This document shows positions 41,748 through 53,900 of a DNA stretch of 64,000 nt, piece by piece (position 1 is the first letter of the stretch; every line of letters starts with the position of its first letter). The stretch covers positions 1 to 64,000 of the forward strand of contig JABFFZ010000012.1 of NCBI GenBank assembly GCA_013112725.1. The letters run 5' to 3'. A model generated the notes under the pieces. That model was not told the origin of the DNA, did no database searches, and worked only from the letters and a program-made list of their open reading frames with translations. The translations under genes were made by a program, and so were the position numbers. This stretch comes from Chloroflexota bacterium. GTDB taxonomy: Bacteria > Chloroflexota > Anaerolineae > Promineifilales > Promineifilaceae.

Positions 41748-44498
41748 ATGTCTCGTCATATGCGTCTGGCGCTGGTCGGATTGGTTGGGCTGCTGTTGCT
41801 GGCCTGCCTGGCCGGGCTGATTTATCTGCTCGCCACCTATCCCATTCTGGCACGGCCGTCGCCGGTGGGCACGCCGGCCGCCTGGTCTGGCCTGCCCCAA
41901 CCCGCTGTCATTCACCCCCAATGGACCAGTTTTACCGGGCCGCAAAGCGTGAATGATGCGCTGTTGCACGAGGGGTTGCTCTGGGCAGCCACCGATGGCG
42001 GCGTGGTGGTGTGGGCCTGGTCTATGGGGGAAGCCGCTCGATTTACTACCGAACATGGTTTAGCGGAGAATGTTGTTACCAGTGTGGCCGTAGGCCGCGA
42101 TGGGGTGCTGTGGTTTGGTACGCAGTCGGGTGGCCTGAGCCGGTATGATGGTCTTGCCTGGCAAACCTTTACGACGGTTGATGGCCTACCCTCTAACCAC
42201 ATCATTGATGTGGCAGCTACGGCTGATGGCATGATTTGGGCGGCGACGGCTGAGGGTGTAGGGCAGTATGATGGCCGTCGTTGGTACAGCCATACCCGCG
42301 CCCGCAGCTTTTTCCAGCTACCCGGCGAGCAGATTCGGCGGCTGGCAGTGGCCCCGGATGGAGTCACAGTATGGGTGGGCACAGACCAGGGGGTGGCCTG
42401 GTGGAACGGCCGTCGCTGGCAGGAAGTGGCACATGTGGGCAGCGGGAGCATCAACGATATTCAAGACCTGGCCATTACTCCAGATAGCATGGTGTGGGCG
42501 GCCACGTCGGGTGGCCTGAAGCGGTATGACGGGACGCGCTGGCAAATTTTCACAACAGGAGATGGTTTGGTGAATGGTGCAGTCAGCCGGGTCACGGCCG
42601 TGCCCGACAACACCGTCTGGCTGGCTTATGCAGACCCGGCGGCCGGGCTGACCTTGTTTGACGCCACCGGTTCTGTACCTGTTGCCACTACTGCTGTCGT
42701 CACCGCACCGGCGCTGCGGGTGACGGCCGTATTGCCCAACGGTCTGTTGCTAACCGTACCCGGCGGCCTGTTTTATGCTGACAATAGCGGCGACGACCGG
42801 TTGTTTACTGCGCCGGCCGATTTACCCGATCACCAGTTAACGGGATTGGTGGCAGCGGATGGCGCGGTGTGGGCCAGCAGCGCGGCGGGGATCAGTCGCT
42901 TTGATGGGGCTGCCTGGCGTACCTATACCACAACGCATGGCCTGGCGAGTGCAGGCGTGTCCGCCCTCACCCGCGACGCCAATGGACAGCCGGTAGCGGT
43001 TTTTGCTACGGTTGCTCAGGGTATTGCCCGGTATAACGCTGCATTGGATACCTGGGAAACGGTGGTGTGCCCGGTGGCTGGGCCGCCTTCCGCCTTTGTG
43101 CGCGCCGGGCTGCAAACGACCGACGGCGCGCTCTGGTTTGCCACCAACCGCGGGCTGGCCCGTTTTGACGGCGCCAATTGGCGCATCTTTACCAGCCTAG
43201 ATGGGCTGCCGTCGAACAATGTGCAGACGCTGGCGCGGCGTGGTGAGGTGCTGTGGGCCGGCACGGACAAGGGGCTGGCCTCTTTTCAGGATGGCGTTTG
43301 GCGCACGGCGCTGTTGGATGATGTGCGGGCGTTGAGCAGCGGGCCGGAGGGCACGCTCTGGTTTTTTAATGCGGACAGCTTGTTTTCTTTTGCGGCCGAC
43401 GGCCGTGCCCTTACGCCTATTTCCCTGCCGCCGGTACAGCAGGTGTATGACCAGTTGGTCACGGCCGATGGTTTCTGGCTGGCGGCGGATGCCGGCGTCT
43501 TTTTTTGGCCGGTAGCAGGTGCAGAATGGCAGACGTTCCCGGCGGTGGATGGGCAGCCGATGGGGGAGATGACGGCACTGGCGCAAACGGCCGACGGCCG
43601 TATCTGGGCCGGCTCCGGGCAGGGGTTGTGGCAGTTGGCAGATGAGGGGGTGTGGCTGTTACGGCCGTTGCCGGGTCAGGAGCGTTCACCCATTACGCGG
43701 TTGGTGGTTGACACTGATGCTTCCTTGCTGGCGGGCACGTTTGACGGTCGTGTCTACCGCGTGGCGGCGGGTGAAATTGTCATTGAAAAACCAATGCCGT
43801 CCGGCAATGAACGCGCCCCGGTCAGCGCCATCCTGCCGGTGGGCGAAGCGTTGTGGGTGGCCCATTTTGGCGGCGGCGTCTCCTGGGGCGCAGGGGATAC
43901 CGGGGAGCGCAATTGGCAGCGTGTGGCTTCCGACGAGGGGTTACAGGCGGCCGTCAACAGTCTGGCCATGGGCGCAGACGGCGACGCCTGGTTGGGTACG
44001 GACAGGGGGCTGCTTTCTCTGCACAGCGGCCAGGTGACCGTCTGCCGGATTGAGCAAGGGGGCGAACCGCTGGCCTGGGCCGGGGTGCTGGTAGACCGGC
44101 AAGGGCAGGTGTGGGGCGTGAATGGCCCCACGTTTTGGCGGCTGGATGGGGGGAATCGGGTGCGGTCGGGGACATTAGCGAAGGCGGTTACGGCCGTTGC
44201 CCCCGATGGCGCTGTGTGGGTAGTGACGGAGAGTGGGCTGGTGCGCCATACGGCGGGCCGCCGCCAGACCGTCAGCACCCCGGCCCCCTTTGCGCAGATT
44301 ACGGCGCTGGCCCCGGCCGCCAACGGCGCGCTGGGGGTAGGTACAACAGAGGGGTTGTATTGGTATGACGGCCGTGCGTGGCGCCATTTCACCGCCGCCG
44401 ATGGCCTGGCAGCCAACCATGTGACTCACGTGGCAGTAGCGGCTGATGGGTCGGTGTGGGTGGGCACAAAGGGCGGGGTGAGTTGGTTACGGCCGTAG
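41748..44498 (+). CDS. Large two-component-regulator-propeller (reg_prop) protein
   Basis: 916 residues. One N-terminal signal or membrane helix (about 5-30) is followed by a string of about 20 propeller strands of the reg_prop type. Repeated signatures are LWFGTQSGGLSRYDGLAWQTF, MIWAATAEGVGQYDGRRW, VWVGTDQGVAWWNGRRW and, at the end, SVWVGTKGGVSWLRP. Two or three propellers could form. No kinase or DNA-binding domain is attached, unlike hybrid two-component sensors with such repeats. It is thus a free or anchored extracellular binding protein. It precedes the small and giant protein genes in the same direction. Confidence 0.9.
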   Translation: MSRHMRLALVGLVGLLLLACLAGLIYLLATYPILARPSPVGTPAAWSGLPQPAVIHPQWTSFTGPQSVNDALLHEGLLWAATDGGVVVWAWSMGEAARFTTEHGLAENVVTSVAVGRDGVLWFGTQSGGLSRYDGLAWQTFTTVDGLPSNHIIDVAATADGMIWAATAEGVGQYDGRRWYSHTRARSFFQLPGEQIRRLAVAPDGVTVWVGTDQGVAWWNGRRWQEVAHVGSGSINDIQDLAITPDSMVWAATSGGLKRYDGTRWQIFTTGDGLVNGAVSRVTAVPDNTVWLAYADPAAGLTLFDATGSVPVATTAVVTAPALRVTAVLPNGLLLTVPGGLFYADNSGDDRLFTAPADLPDHQLTGLVAADGAVWASSAAGISRFDGAAWRTYTTTHGLASAGVSALTRDANGQPVAVFATVAQGIARYNAALDTWETVVCPVAGPPSAFVRAGLQTTDGALWFATNRGLARFDGANWRIFTSLDGLPSNNVQTLARRGEVLWAGTDKGLASFQDGVWRTALLDDVRALSSGPEGTLWFFNADSLFSFAADGRALTPISLPPVQQVYDQLVTADGFWLAADAGVFFWPVAGAEWQTFPAVDGQPMGEMTALAQTADGRIWAGSGQGLWQLADEGVWLLRPLPGQERSPITRLVVDTDASLLAGTFDGRVYRVAAGEIVIEKPMPSGNERAPVSAILPVGEALWVAHFGGGVSWGAGDTGERNWQRVASDEGLQAAVNSLAMGADGDAWLGTDRGLLSLHSGQVTVCRIEQGGEPLAWAGVLVDRQGQVWGVNGPTFWRLDGGNRVRSGTLAKAVTAVAPDGAVWVVTESGLVRHTAGRRQTVSTPAPFAQITALAPAANGALGVGTTEGLYWYDGRAWRHFTAADGLAANHVTHVAVAADGSVWVGTKGGVSWLRP

Positions 44499-44641
44499 CG
44501 AACAAACGCAGGCTGTGGCCTGGAGCGAGGAAGGTCAGTTTGTCGTTTGACGGTCCAACCAACTCACCCCGTCTCACCCCATTTCTCCCCTCACCTACCC
44601 CGTCACATTTTCGTCACGGTTGCCCGTTATAGTGGCCGCCA

Positions 44642-44863
44642 ATGACCACTAAACCATTGCCTCCTTCGCCATTAGCCGGGCAAACGTTTCTGCTGCGGCT
44701 ATGGCAAGAAAACCCGGATGCCCCCTGGCGCGTGTCTTTGCAACACGCCGTCACCGGGGAGCGTTGGGGTTTTGCCACGCTGGAGGCGTTGTTTTCCTTT
44801 CTCCATCATTCATTTTCTGACTCGATTCAACAGCCGCCGCCAGAACAAGATGCTGGTGGCTAG
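44642..44863 (+). CDS. Small conserved protein of unknown function
   Basis: 73 residues. The core FLLRLWQENPDAPWRVSLQH, then TGERWGFATLEALFSFLHH, looks like a compact single-domain family of Chloroflexota seen as free-standing small genes; the recollection is from general knowledge and is not checked. No signal peptide or membrane helix is present, so it is cytoplasmic. It lies 144 bases after the propeller gene and 55 before the giant gene, in the same direction. A regulatory or chaperone role for the neighbours is conceivable but not supported by sequence. Confidence 0.7.
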   Translation: MTTKPLPPSPLAGQTFLLRLWQENPDAPWRVSLQHAVTGERWGFATLEALFSFLHHSFSDSIQQPPPEQDAGG

Positions 44864-44903
44864 CGGCTGGCGACTGGTATTCACGACCGGCTACCAGCCC
44901 CCA
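44863..44903. repeat. Short-word hairpin before the giant gene
   Basis: gcggctggcgactggt and accggctaccagcc pair imperfectly around attcacg. The giant gene's TGGAGG ribosome site follows it. Confidence 0.55.
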
Positions 44904-44917
44904 ATGGAGGTAAACCC

Positions 44918-47900
44918 ATGTCCGCACTTATTGGCCGATTATCTGGTGCCCATCCCGCGCGCCGCCGCTTACTGCCGGTGGTATTTGTGGCTGTGGCCCT
45001 CTTGTTGTATCTGGTAAAGGCGGCCCTGCCGATCACGGCCGTATCCGAATCTCCCCTCCACGTCGCCTGGCAGCAAGCCCAGCGGGCCGGCGCCTATACT
45101 TTCCGCGCCGACATCCGCCAGCGTTCCATCCCCGTGGCCAGCGTTCTAAACGTGGGCCGAACTCACCGGGAGGATAATCTACACCTGCAAGGCACGGCCG
45201 ACCTGTCTGCCCAATCCTTGAACCTGACGCTTTGGTCCAACGGCGGTAATATCCTGGACGCTACCAGCGGCACCGAAGTGGAAGTGCGTGACGGCCGTAC
45301 CCGCATCCGCCGCGAAAATGGCCCCTGGGAAGAGCTGCCCAACGTCCTGGATACCTTCGCCCCCCAGGGCGACTTCCTCAGCTTCCTCGTCGCCGCCCAA
45401 AACGTGCAATCCTTCGACGAAGCTCAGGACGGGTCTCCCAATCTCCAATCCCCCCACTTCACCTACGACATTGACTCCGCCGCCTTTGCCGTCTACCTGC
45501 GCGACCAACTGCAAAACCAGGCGCTCCGCCAGGGGGAGCTGCTGCCCGGCACGACGCTGGACGTTTCGCAACAAATCCGCGAGATGCGCGGTACAGGCGA
45601 ACTGTGGCTGGATGCTAACGGCTATCCGCAGCGCCAGGTGACACGCCTGCAATTCCCGCCCCAGGACGGCTACTGGGTGGAAACAGAAATTGTGGTCACA
45701 TATGGTTTCCCCAACACGGCCGTTTCCTTTTTCTCCTCCACCCACCTCAGCCGTTACCTGCCCATTCTGCAACAAGGGTTATGGCTCACGGCCATCGTCA
45801 TGTTGCTCACCGGCCTCATTCTCTTTTTCACCCTGCGTTATCCCCGCTCCCGTCCCGTCTATTACACCATCACCCTCACCTTCATCTTCTCCACCATCTT
45901 TGGCCCACTGCTGCAATCCGTCCATGCGGAATCCGTGTATAACCGCCGCAGCCAGCGCCAACAGGTGCAAGAGAGCTACCAGCAGCAGGTAGACGGCCGT
46001 CAGGAATTCATCAACGCCCGCGAACAGTCTGCTGCCAACGACCTGGCCCAGACCAGCCCGGAGGTGTTGGCGGCCATCCGCAGTGGGAATTATGAATTAG
46101 GAATTATGAATTATGAAGAAAGAGATTCTTCCTTCATAAATCCTGATTCGTTCGGCTCTGCTGATAGTGATCAGGATGGCCTCACCGACTACGAGGAATC
46201 CATCCTGGGCACCAATCCAGACAACGCGGACACCGATGGCGACAACCTGACCGATTGGCAAGAAATTCAAGGGTTTACGCACAACGGCCGTCAGTGGCAC
46301 ACCAACCCCCTTGACTCCGACACCAACCAGGACGGCATTGCTGACGACCGCGAATGGAACAACTCAGACGCCCACCATGCCACCTGGGACACCGACAACG
46401 ACGGCATTCCCGACCTCTTCGATGAAGACAACGACAACGACGGCGTGCCTGACCGCCTGGACATTTCCCCCTTTAGCCAGCACAGCCAGACCTTCAACCA
46501 GAACAACCCCTTTTCCCTACTTCTCAATGGCCTGACGCCGGGCGAACCCACCTTTGCGGAATTTCAGGTACGCCCCACCAACCCCGACCATCTCTGGTAT
46601 GCCCTCAGCGCCTATAACTGGCCCGCTGACTCCCTGGGCAACATCAAAGACATTACCAATGCCACTTTCCCCGACAGTCTGGGCGACATCCAACTGGTAC
46701 CGGCCCTGGAAATCCAGATGAGCAGCGCCAACGCCAATCTGCCCCTCACCGATCCCATCGCCGTTGTGCCCATCCGCCCCATTCCCGGCGTCATCCCCCA
46801 GACCAATATCCTTAGCGGCACATTGACCCTGGCCCCCAGCGGCAATGACCTGACTGTCACCTTCGACACTAACCGGTTGGACAATCTGACGGTACGCCGG
46901 GGTACCTGCGCCGCGCCGGGGGACATCGTCACCACCATCCCCTTTCCTACCAGCGGACTCACGACCATCATGTCCAATGTCCGTTTGCAGGATTGGGCCG
47001 ACGGCAGCCACATCATTGTCGCCCGTGAATTTGACCCACGTAACCTGATCAGCTGCGCCCAAATTCCGCACATCCCCTTTGTGGGTAACCAGATGGTAGA
47101 TGAGGAACAGCTACGGCCGTATCAGATCACCGTGCGCGACATCTCCCCCGACCGCAACACCAAAGCCGTCTACGTTCCCCTCAGCCTGATCACCGATGAC
47201 CGCACTGGCCAGCGCGTCGCTTTCAGCGGCAAGATGCTCTATCTGCCCGGCGGTAGTTGGCAAAGCGTCCACCAGGTTCGTTTTGTCTGGACGGTGAACA
47301 TGCTCACCGACGAAGTGTGCACCTATGGCGCCATCCTGCCCAGTGTGCCCAACGGCTGTTACCAGCAGCAAAACGACGTCGCCCGCGTCATCCACACCTA
47401 CCCCGAAGCATGGCGGCTTACCGGCCTCAACGTCGTTGAAGAGCGACAGGTAGACGCCGTTACCATCTACGAAGACCCGGCGCTGGACAGCAACCTGCAC
47501 AGCGACAGCGCCATTATCCCCCTGGCCTATGGGCTAGACCTGGCCTATCTGCAAGGGCGCGACTGCGATACGGCCGACGCCGACGGCAACTGCCAGGGCG
47601 ACGGCCAGCGCGACATCTTGCCCGCCGAAATCCAGCGCCGCTTCCATCATCCCACCAACCAGTTTGTGCCCGCCGTACAGCGCTGGCACATTGAAAACAT
47701 CCTGCGCGTTAACCGCGCCCAATATGAAACCCTCGGTGACTTTGTACGCGCCACCGCCGAAGACACCACTACACCCATTCTGGACACCTTTACGCCTTAC
47801 TGGTCAGCCACGAATCCCATCACTCCTACCCTTCTCTTCGCCTATGATTACCGCTACCGCAGCCTGAACCTGGACAGCCTGGCTGCCGCCGATGGCACGC

Positions 47901-50900
47901 TCACCTGGAACAGCGCCAACCGCCTCACCGTCAACTTTGCCGGGAACGGCGGCGTCCCGGTCATCACCCAGGCCAACTTGAAACTGGCGGCGTATGGGTA
48001 TGACGACACGGCCGTGTCCTGGTCACGCCTCACCCCCGAAGCCATCTGGGACATGGCCGGGCAGCGTTACGCCGCCGACTTCGCCGACGAACCCGACCCC
48101 GACGTGGCCGACGGGATGCTCATGGGCGTTCAGCTTTATTTCCTGGCCCTCTCGCGTGGCGTCCAGAATGTCGTTCAGATTGGGGATATTACCGTGCCCG
48201 CCTACCGTGAACCGGAAGACGTCACCGCTTCACGGGCGATACAGGCCGGCGCGGCCGGCGTCGGCCGTTTCATCACCGGCGTCATCTACGTAGGCAACGT
48301 ATTGGTCACCAGCGGTGACATCCCCAGCAGTGTATGGGCCAGGCTCGGCCGCACCTTTACCGAGGGGCTATCCAATCCGGTGCGCTCCATCAATGCCAAC
48401 CTCATCCGCCCCGTGCGCGAATTTTTTCAGGGGTTAAGCCGCGTCCAAATCGCTCTGGTCGTCACCATTGTCGCCGTTGTGGTAGTGGCATTGGTGGCCG
48501 GCGTCGTGGTCGCGCTCATTGCCGCCCGTGCCCATTCCAGCAGTGGCACGGTAGATTTTATCGTGGGTATTGCCGTGCTGGTGGCCGCCATCATCTTCTT
48601 TGTCCTGAGTGTGGTTTTGCCCATTCTGGACTTGATTGGCCTGATTCAGGTGGGCACGGTGGCTACCACCACCGTCAACGGCTCGCGGCTGGCCTCCAGC
48701 TTCACCAGCGTCAAGGCCAACGCGCTGGCTGCCGCCATCGGCCTGATCATCGAACTGGGCGTCATCTGGGGCGTTTTCATTTATGAGATTGCCAGCGGCA
48801 ACATTGACCCCAACTCCGCTGAATTTTCACAATTGCTGGCCGTTTCCCTGGCCGCTTCTCTGGTCGCTGCCCTGTATGCTGCCCTGGGGGCCATTCCTGG
48901 CGTTAATGTCATCATTGGTCTGGCGGCCGTGGTAGACCTGATCATCCTGGGACTGTGTAAACTTGGTTTTGCCGGGGCGCTGCAAGATTTCCAGGGAAAT
49001 GGCTGCTTCAGCATTCGCAACCAGCTCACCCAGGAAATTGCCCGCTTCCTCTACCGGGGTAACATCATCTTCAACTTTGAAGATTACTCTGACTCTATCA
49101 GTCTGCGCTCTCTGGATATGCGCCTCACGAACCCCACCGCCGGGCTGGCCGCCGGGAACAGCCTGGTTTTCACCGCCACCGTCAGCACCAATCTGCGTCC
49201 CTCGGTGCCAGATGGCCCGGCTACCAGCGCTTACCGGCAAACCAATATCCGCAGCACTGGCCTCAACTACCAGTTGAGCAGCACCGCTAACGACTCGCTG
49301 GCTGCCAGCCGCGATAGTAACCGGGATGGCTGGACGTTTTATGACTACGGCCGTGTCCGTTTCACCATCGCCGCCATCCCCGTCCCCTACCAATTCACCT
49401 TAGACCTGTACCGGGGGGTTTACCAGACGCGCACCATCGTCAGCGACCCCATCCCCCTGACGGCCGGCATCAACACCACCGTTCCCCTCCACTTCAACGT
49501 CGGTCTGGCCATTCCCGCCTGGTCGTGCGCCGCCGACATTTGCAATAACTTCAACGAAGACGCCAGCTTCACCCAATCCCTGGGCAGCAACTTTTACTTT
49601 GACGTTTTGCCCGCCACTGTGAACGAATTTGCCAGCTCTGACTGGACGCCTGGCTGGCTGGCTCACCAACGCGACCTGGACGGTGACGGTTTGCTCAGCA
49701 TCACCCATGGTGGCAACGACCCGGATGACACCACCTTTGACGCGGACGGCGACGGCCTTACCGACAACCTGGAAATTGGGTATCAAAGCCTGGGTACGGC
49801 CAATGGCGGCGGGTATATCAATCCGCTTAACCGGGACACCGATGGCGATGGCCTGTGTGACGCCGACGAACTGCGCGTGGGCAGCAACCCCAACCTGGCC
49901 GATACCGACGGCGATGGCCTGACGGACGGCGAAGAGGTGTTCCGCCAGGATCGCTGCGATATGGACAACGATGGCAACACCACCGAATGGCTTGGCGGCT
50001 GGCTGTTCACCTATGCCTCCGGCCAGGGTACCCGCATCAGCTCCGATCCCACCCAACGAGACGGCGATGACGACGGCATGAACGACCGCACCGAGCGCGA
50101 ACTGCACCTGCTCGACGCCATCGCCTTCCCGTTTCATCCCGACGTGTTCAATGAGGCCCCCATCGGCATTTACCCATCTACCAGCGATCTGGACAATGTG
50201 GTACGGCCGAACACCGCCATCATCTACACCGCCACCGTGCAAAACAACTTCGACGTGCCCCTTTATGCCGCCGGTTTGTTGACGACCACTTTCCCCACTG
50301 CCTTGGGCGGCGGGCAGCCGGTGACCCCCTTCACCATTTTTCAGGGAGACCGGGCCACCTATGCCGCCAACCTCACGGCCGTCGGCAATTCCCAGACCGT
50401 CACCATCCAAAACAGCGCCCACGCCGAAGCGCAAAGCTCCGACCAGATGACGGCGCCGCCCGGCCTCTTTTTTGACCTGAGCGAAAATCTGCCCTTCACC
50501 ATTGACAATGACCAACCTACCAGCCAGCTTACCAGCGGCGACTATGTGCGCGCCGGCGGCTACCGCGTCATCGGCGGCAGCGCCAGCGACCCCACCTCCT
50601 ACGTGCAGCGCGTGGAAGTCAGCGTGGATGGCGGCGTGACCTATGCCCCGGCCAATGGCGCCGAGGCGTGGGCCTTCACCTGGGACGTGCCCGCCGCCGA
50701 AGGGCCGTTCACCCTGCGCACCCGCGCCGTTGACGCCGTAGATTTTGTGGAATCGCCGGTCAACAGCGTCACCGTACTCATTGACGGCCAGCCGCCGGCG
50801 CTCACCAGCAATGACACCGGCAACCCGGTGCAGCGCGCCACGCGCAACCTGCAAAACACCTGGACGGTGGCCCTCAGCGGTACGGTTAGCGACCCGCCCG

Positions 50901-53900
50901 TTGGCGGCAGCCCCGGCAGCGGCGTGGGCCGGGTGGAAGTGTGGCTGGAACCGTTGAGCAATGGCTGGCAAACGGCCGTGCTCACCGGCAATAACTGGAA
51001 CATCGCCTACGCCCTGGCGGCCACCGACAACAGCGGCAACGCCGTGGTGGAACCCACCGGCCAGTACACCGTCACCATCCGCGCTTTTGACAATGTGGAA
51101 AACGTGGCCGACGAAGCTGCTTACCTGGTCTTCCCCGTCCGCGTAGACAACAGCGCGCCGCAGACGCAGTTCGATCCGGTGGGGTTGGAAACGGCCGTTA
51201 TCTCCCCCAACGAAACCGCCATCACCCGCACTACCTTCATCAGCCAGCCGCTCACCTTCACCGGCCTCATCACCGACGCCACCAACGCCGTCGGCGCAGG
51301 TGTAGACGAACTGCAAATCGCCTTCGTGCCCGCTTCCCTGCTAGATACCCTGGCTGCCCCCAACCTGCTTATGTACTTCAACGAACCGGCGGGCAGCACT
51401 GACTTTGCCGAAGTATCCGGCAACAACCATGAAGTCATTTGTTACATCGGCTCCGTTGACGCCTGTCCCCGCGCCAGCGGCAGCGGCGGCGCGTTTGGCG
51501 GCGCTATCAACTTCGACGGCGTGGATGACTTTCTGGACATCGGCGCTAACATTCCCGAATCCGGCGCCACCGTCGCCCTCTGGTTCAACACCACCTGCGA
51601 CAACTGTGGCCTGCTCATTGCCGACCAGGGACTCCTCGGCGCGGGCGGCTATGATCGCAGCCTCTACCTGCAAAACGGCAACGTCTGCTCCTTTGTAGAC
51701 GGCGCGGCCTTCAACGAAACCATCTGCACCACCGGCACGAACTGGGCCGACGGCCAATGGCATCAGGTCATCCACACCCTGGGCAGCAGCGGCAACATCC
51801 TCTACGTGGATGGTGACGCCCGCGCCAGCGGCGTCCTCACCGCTTCCGCCTTCACCGCCCAAGACGGCCTCAGCCTGGGGTATGCGCCAGAAGCAGCCAA
51901 TGATTACTTGAACGGCCGTATGGACGAATTGGCTATCTACACCACCGCATTCACGGCCGATGAAGTGGACACCCTCTACCGCCGCTGGCAGCCGGTGACG
52001 CTGGCCCACTCTGGCCCGGACATCACCACCAGCCAGTGGGCCTACACCCTCACCGAGGGCGTTTTGGAAGGATATTACCAGGTAGATATGCGCGGCGCAG
52101 ACGTGCTAGGCAACCGTGAGGATGAACAGCGCGGCCTATGGGCGCAGTGGAACGGCCTGATTGACCTGGCCCCGCCGCAAGTCAGCCTGGGCGTGCAATA
52201 CAGCGGCCTGGGCGCGGCGGCCCAAACCACCTACAGCGCCAACATCACCGACTTCAATTTAGTGGTGGATGGTTATGCCGGCCCCTGTGCCCTGGAACCA
52301 AACGACGCCCACTACGACGATTCAGCCTGGTGGCAGACGATCAGCAACAATACCCCCCGGCTCAACCAGTTGACGCCGTCCTGTACCGTCAGCGGTTTCC
52401 AGAGCGATGCTGTCTTCGCCCGCGCCTGTGACCAGTTTGGCCGCTGCTCTGCTGCCATACCTGACCAGTACCAGCTCTTTTTTGCCAGCTACCCGCGCCT
52501 CACCTACGAGTTTAACCGCATTGAGCGCGCCAACCTGCTGGGCGGGGCCAACCGCCAGGTGGTGATTGATGGGTTGGACCACGTCAGCGGCATTGCCCTG
52601 GACGAGCAGGCCGGCTACCTGTATTGGCTGGAAATTGACCGGGATGGGGGGAACAACGGCCGTATCCGCCGCGCCTCCCTGAACGATTATATTCCCCAAG
52701 ACCTGATCACCGGCCTGGCCTACAGCCCCGCCCGCCTGCCCCGTACCGGTGGCCTGGCCGTCAACCCTGCCAGCAACCGCCTTTTCTGGACACAGCAAGG
52801 GCAAATCTGGGCCGCCAACGTAGACGGCTCCGGCGCCGCCCTGCTGCATACGCTGGCCAATGACGCCACCGCCGGTGAAATCGTCCTGGATCGCCCGAAC
52901 GGCCGTATCTACGGCATTGCCACCGCCAGCTTTAGCAACAGCTACCAGCCTTCCATCTTCCGCCTGAACGTGGATGGCAGCGGCTTCCAGACCATCTACA
53001 CCGCGCCCGTTCAGCCAGAAGTGTTTAATATGACTGACCTGGCGCTGAGCCAGGATGGCGCTACCCTGTACTGGATTAACAATTTCCAGCTCTGGCGGGC
53101 CAACAGCGATGGCAGCGGTGTCGCCAATCTGGGATATACTGCCAATTCACGGCAAGACGTTGGTTCGCTCCTGGTCAGCCCGGTAGGGCAGCAGGTGTAT
53201 TACACCAACTTCAGCGACATTGCCGTCACCGATTTGACCACCGGCCAAACCAGCACGGTGTTGCCCGCGTTGTGGAGCTACAGCCCACCAATAGACATGT
53301 ACACCCACCACGCCGCAGGGGTGATGACCGCCGGCCCGATCCCGGCGGCGGCCATCACCCGCGTAGACCTGGCGCTAGATAAGCAGCTACAGAGCGGCCT
53401 GGCCGTCACCGGCAGCACGCTGATCTATGACTTGGTAGTGCAAAATCGCAGCTATCTGGACGCCACCAACGTGACGCTGGTAGACACGCTGCCCAATGGC
53501 GTCACCTACCACAGCGTCAGCTCCACGCCGCCTGGCGTCACCTGCCAGAGCAGTGCCGGGATGGTAACTTGCGACCTGGCGACGCTGAATGGCGGCACGG
53601 CCGTGACCGTCACCCTCACCGTCAATGTTACCGGCGCCGCCAGCGGCACGCTGGTCAACACCGCCGCCGTCTCTGCCCGGCAAGAGGACAGTAACCCGGC
53701 CAACAACAGCGTCACCCTGACGCGCGGCCTGGTAGTGCCCCCCGCCACCGCTACTCCGGTTAGCCCGGCGGTGGGCCGCTTCATCTATTGGAGCAGCAAC
53801 TATGACATTCGTCGTCTGCGCCTGGATGTGCCCGGCAGCCCGGAAACGGTTATCCGGCTCCCCTTCCAGGAGGGGCTGGTGGATGGTGTGGCGGTGGATC

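Noticed and set aside
49400-51316. Minus-strand open frame of 638 codons
   Set aside because: It lies opposite the calcium-binding and Ig-like part of the giant gene. Its product is a low-complexity Gly/Val/Ala-rich shadow of the GC-rich repeat codons and has no domain.
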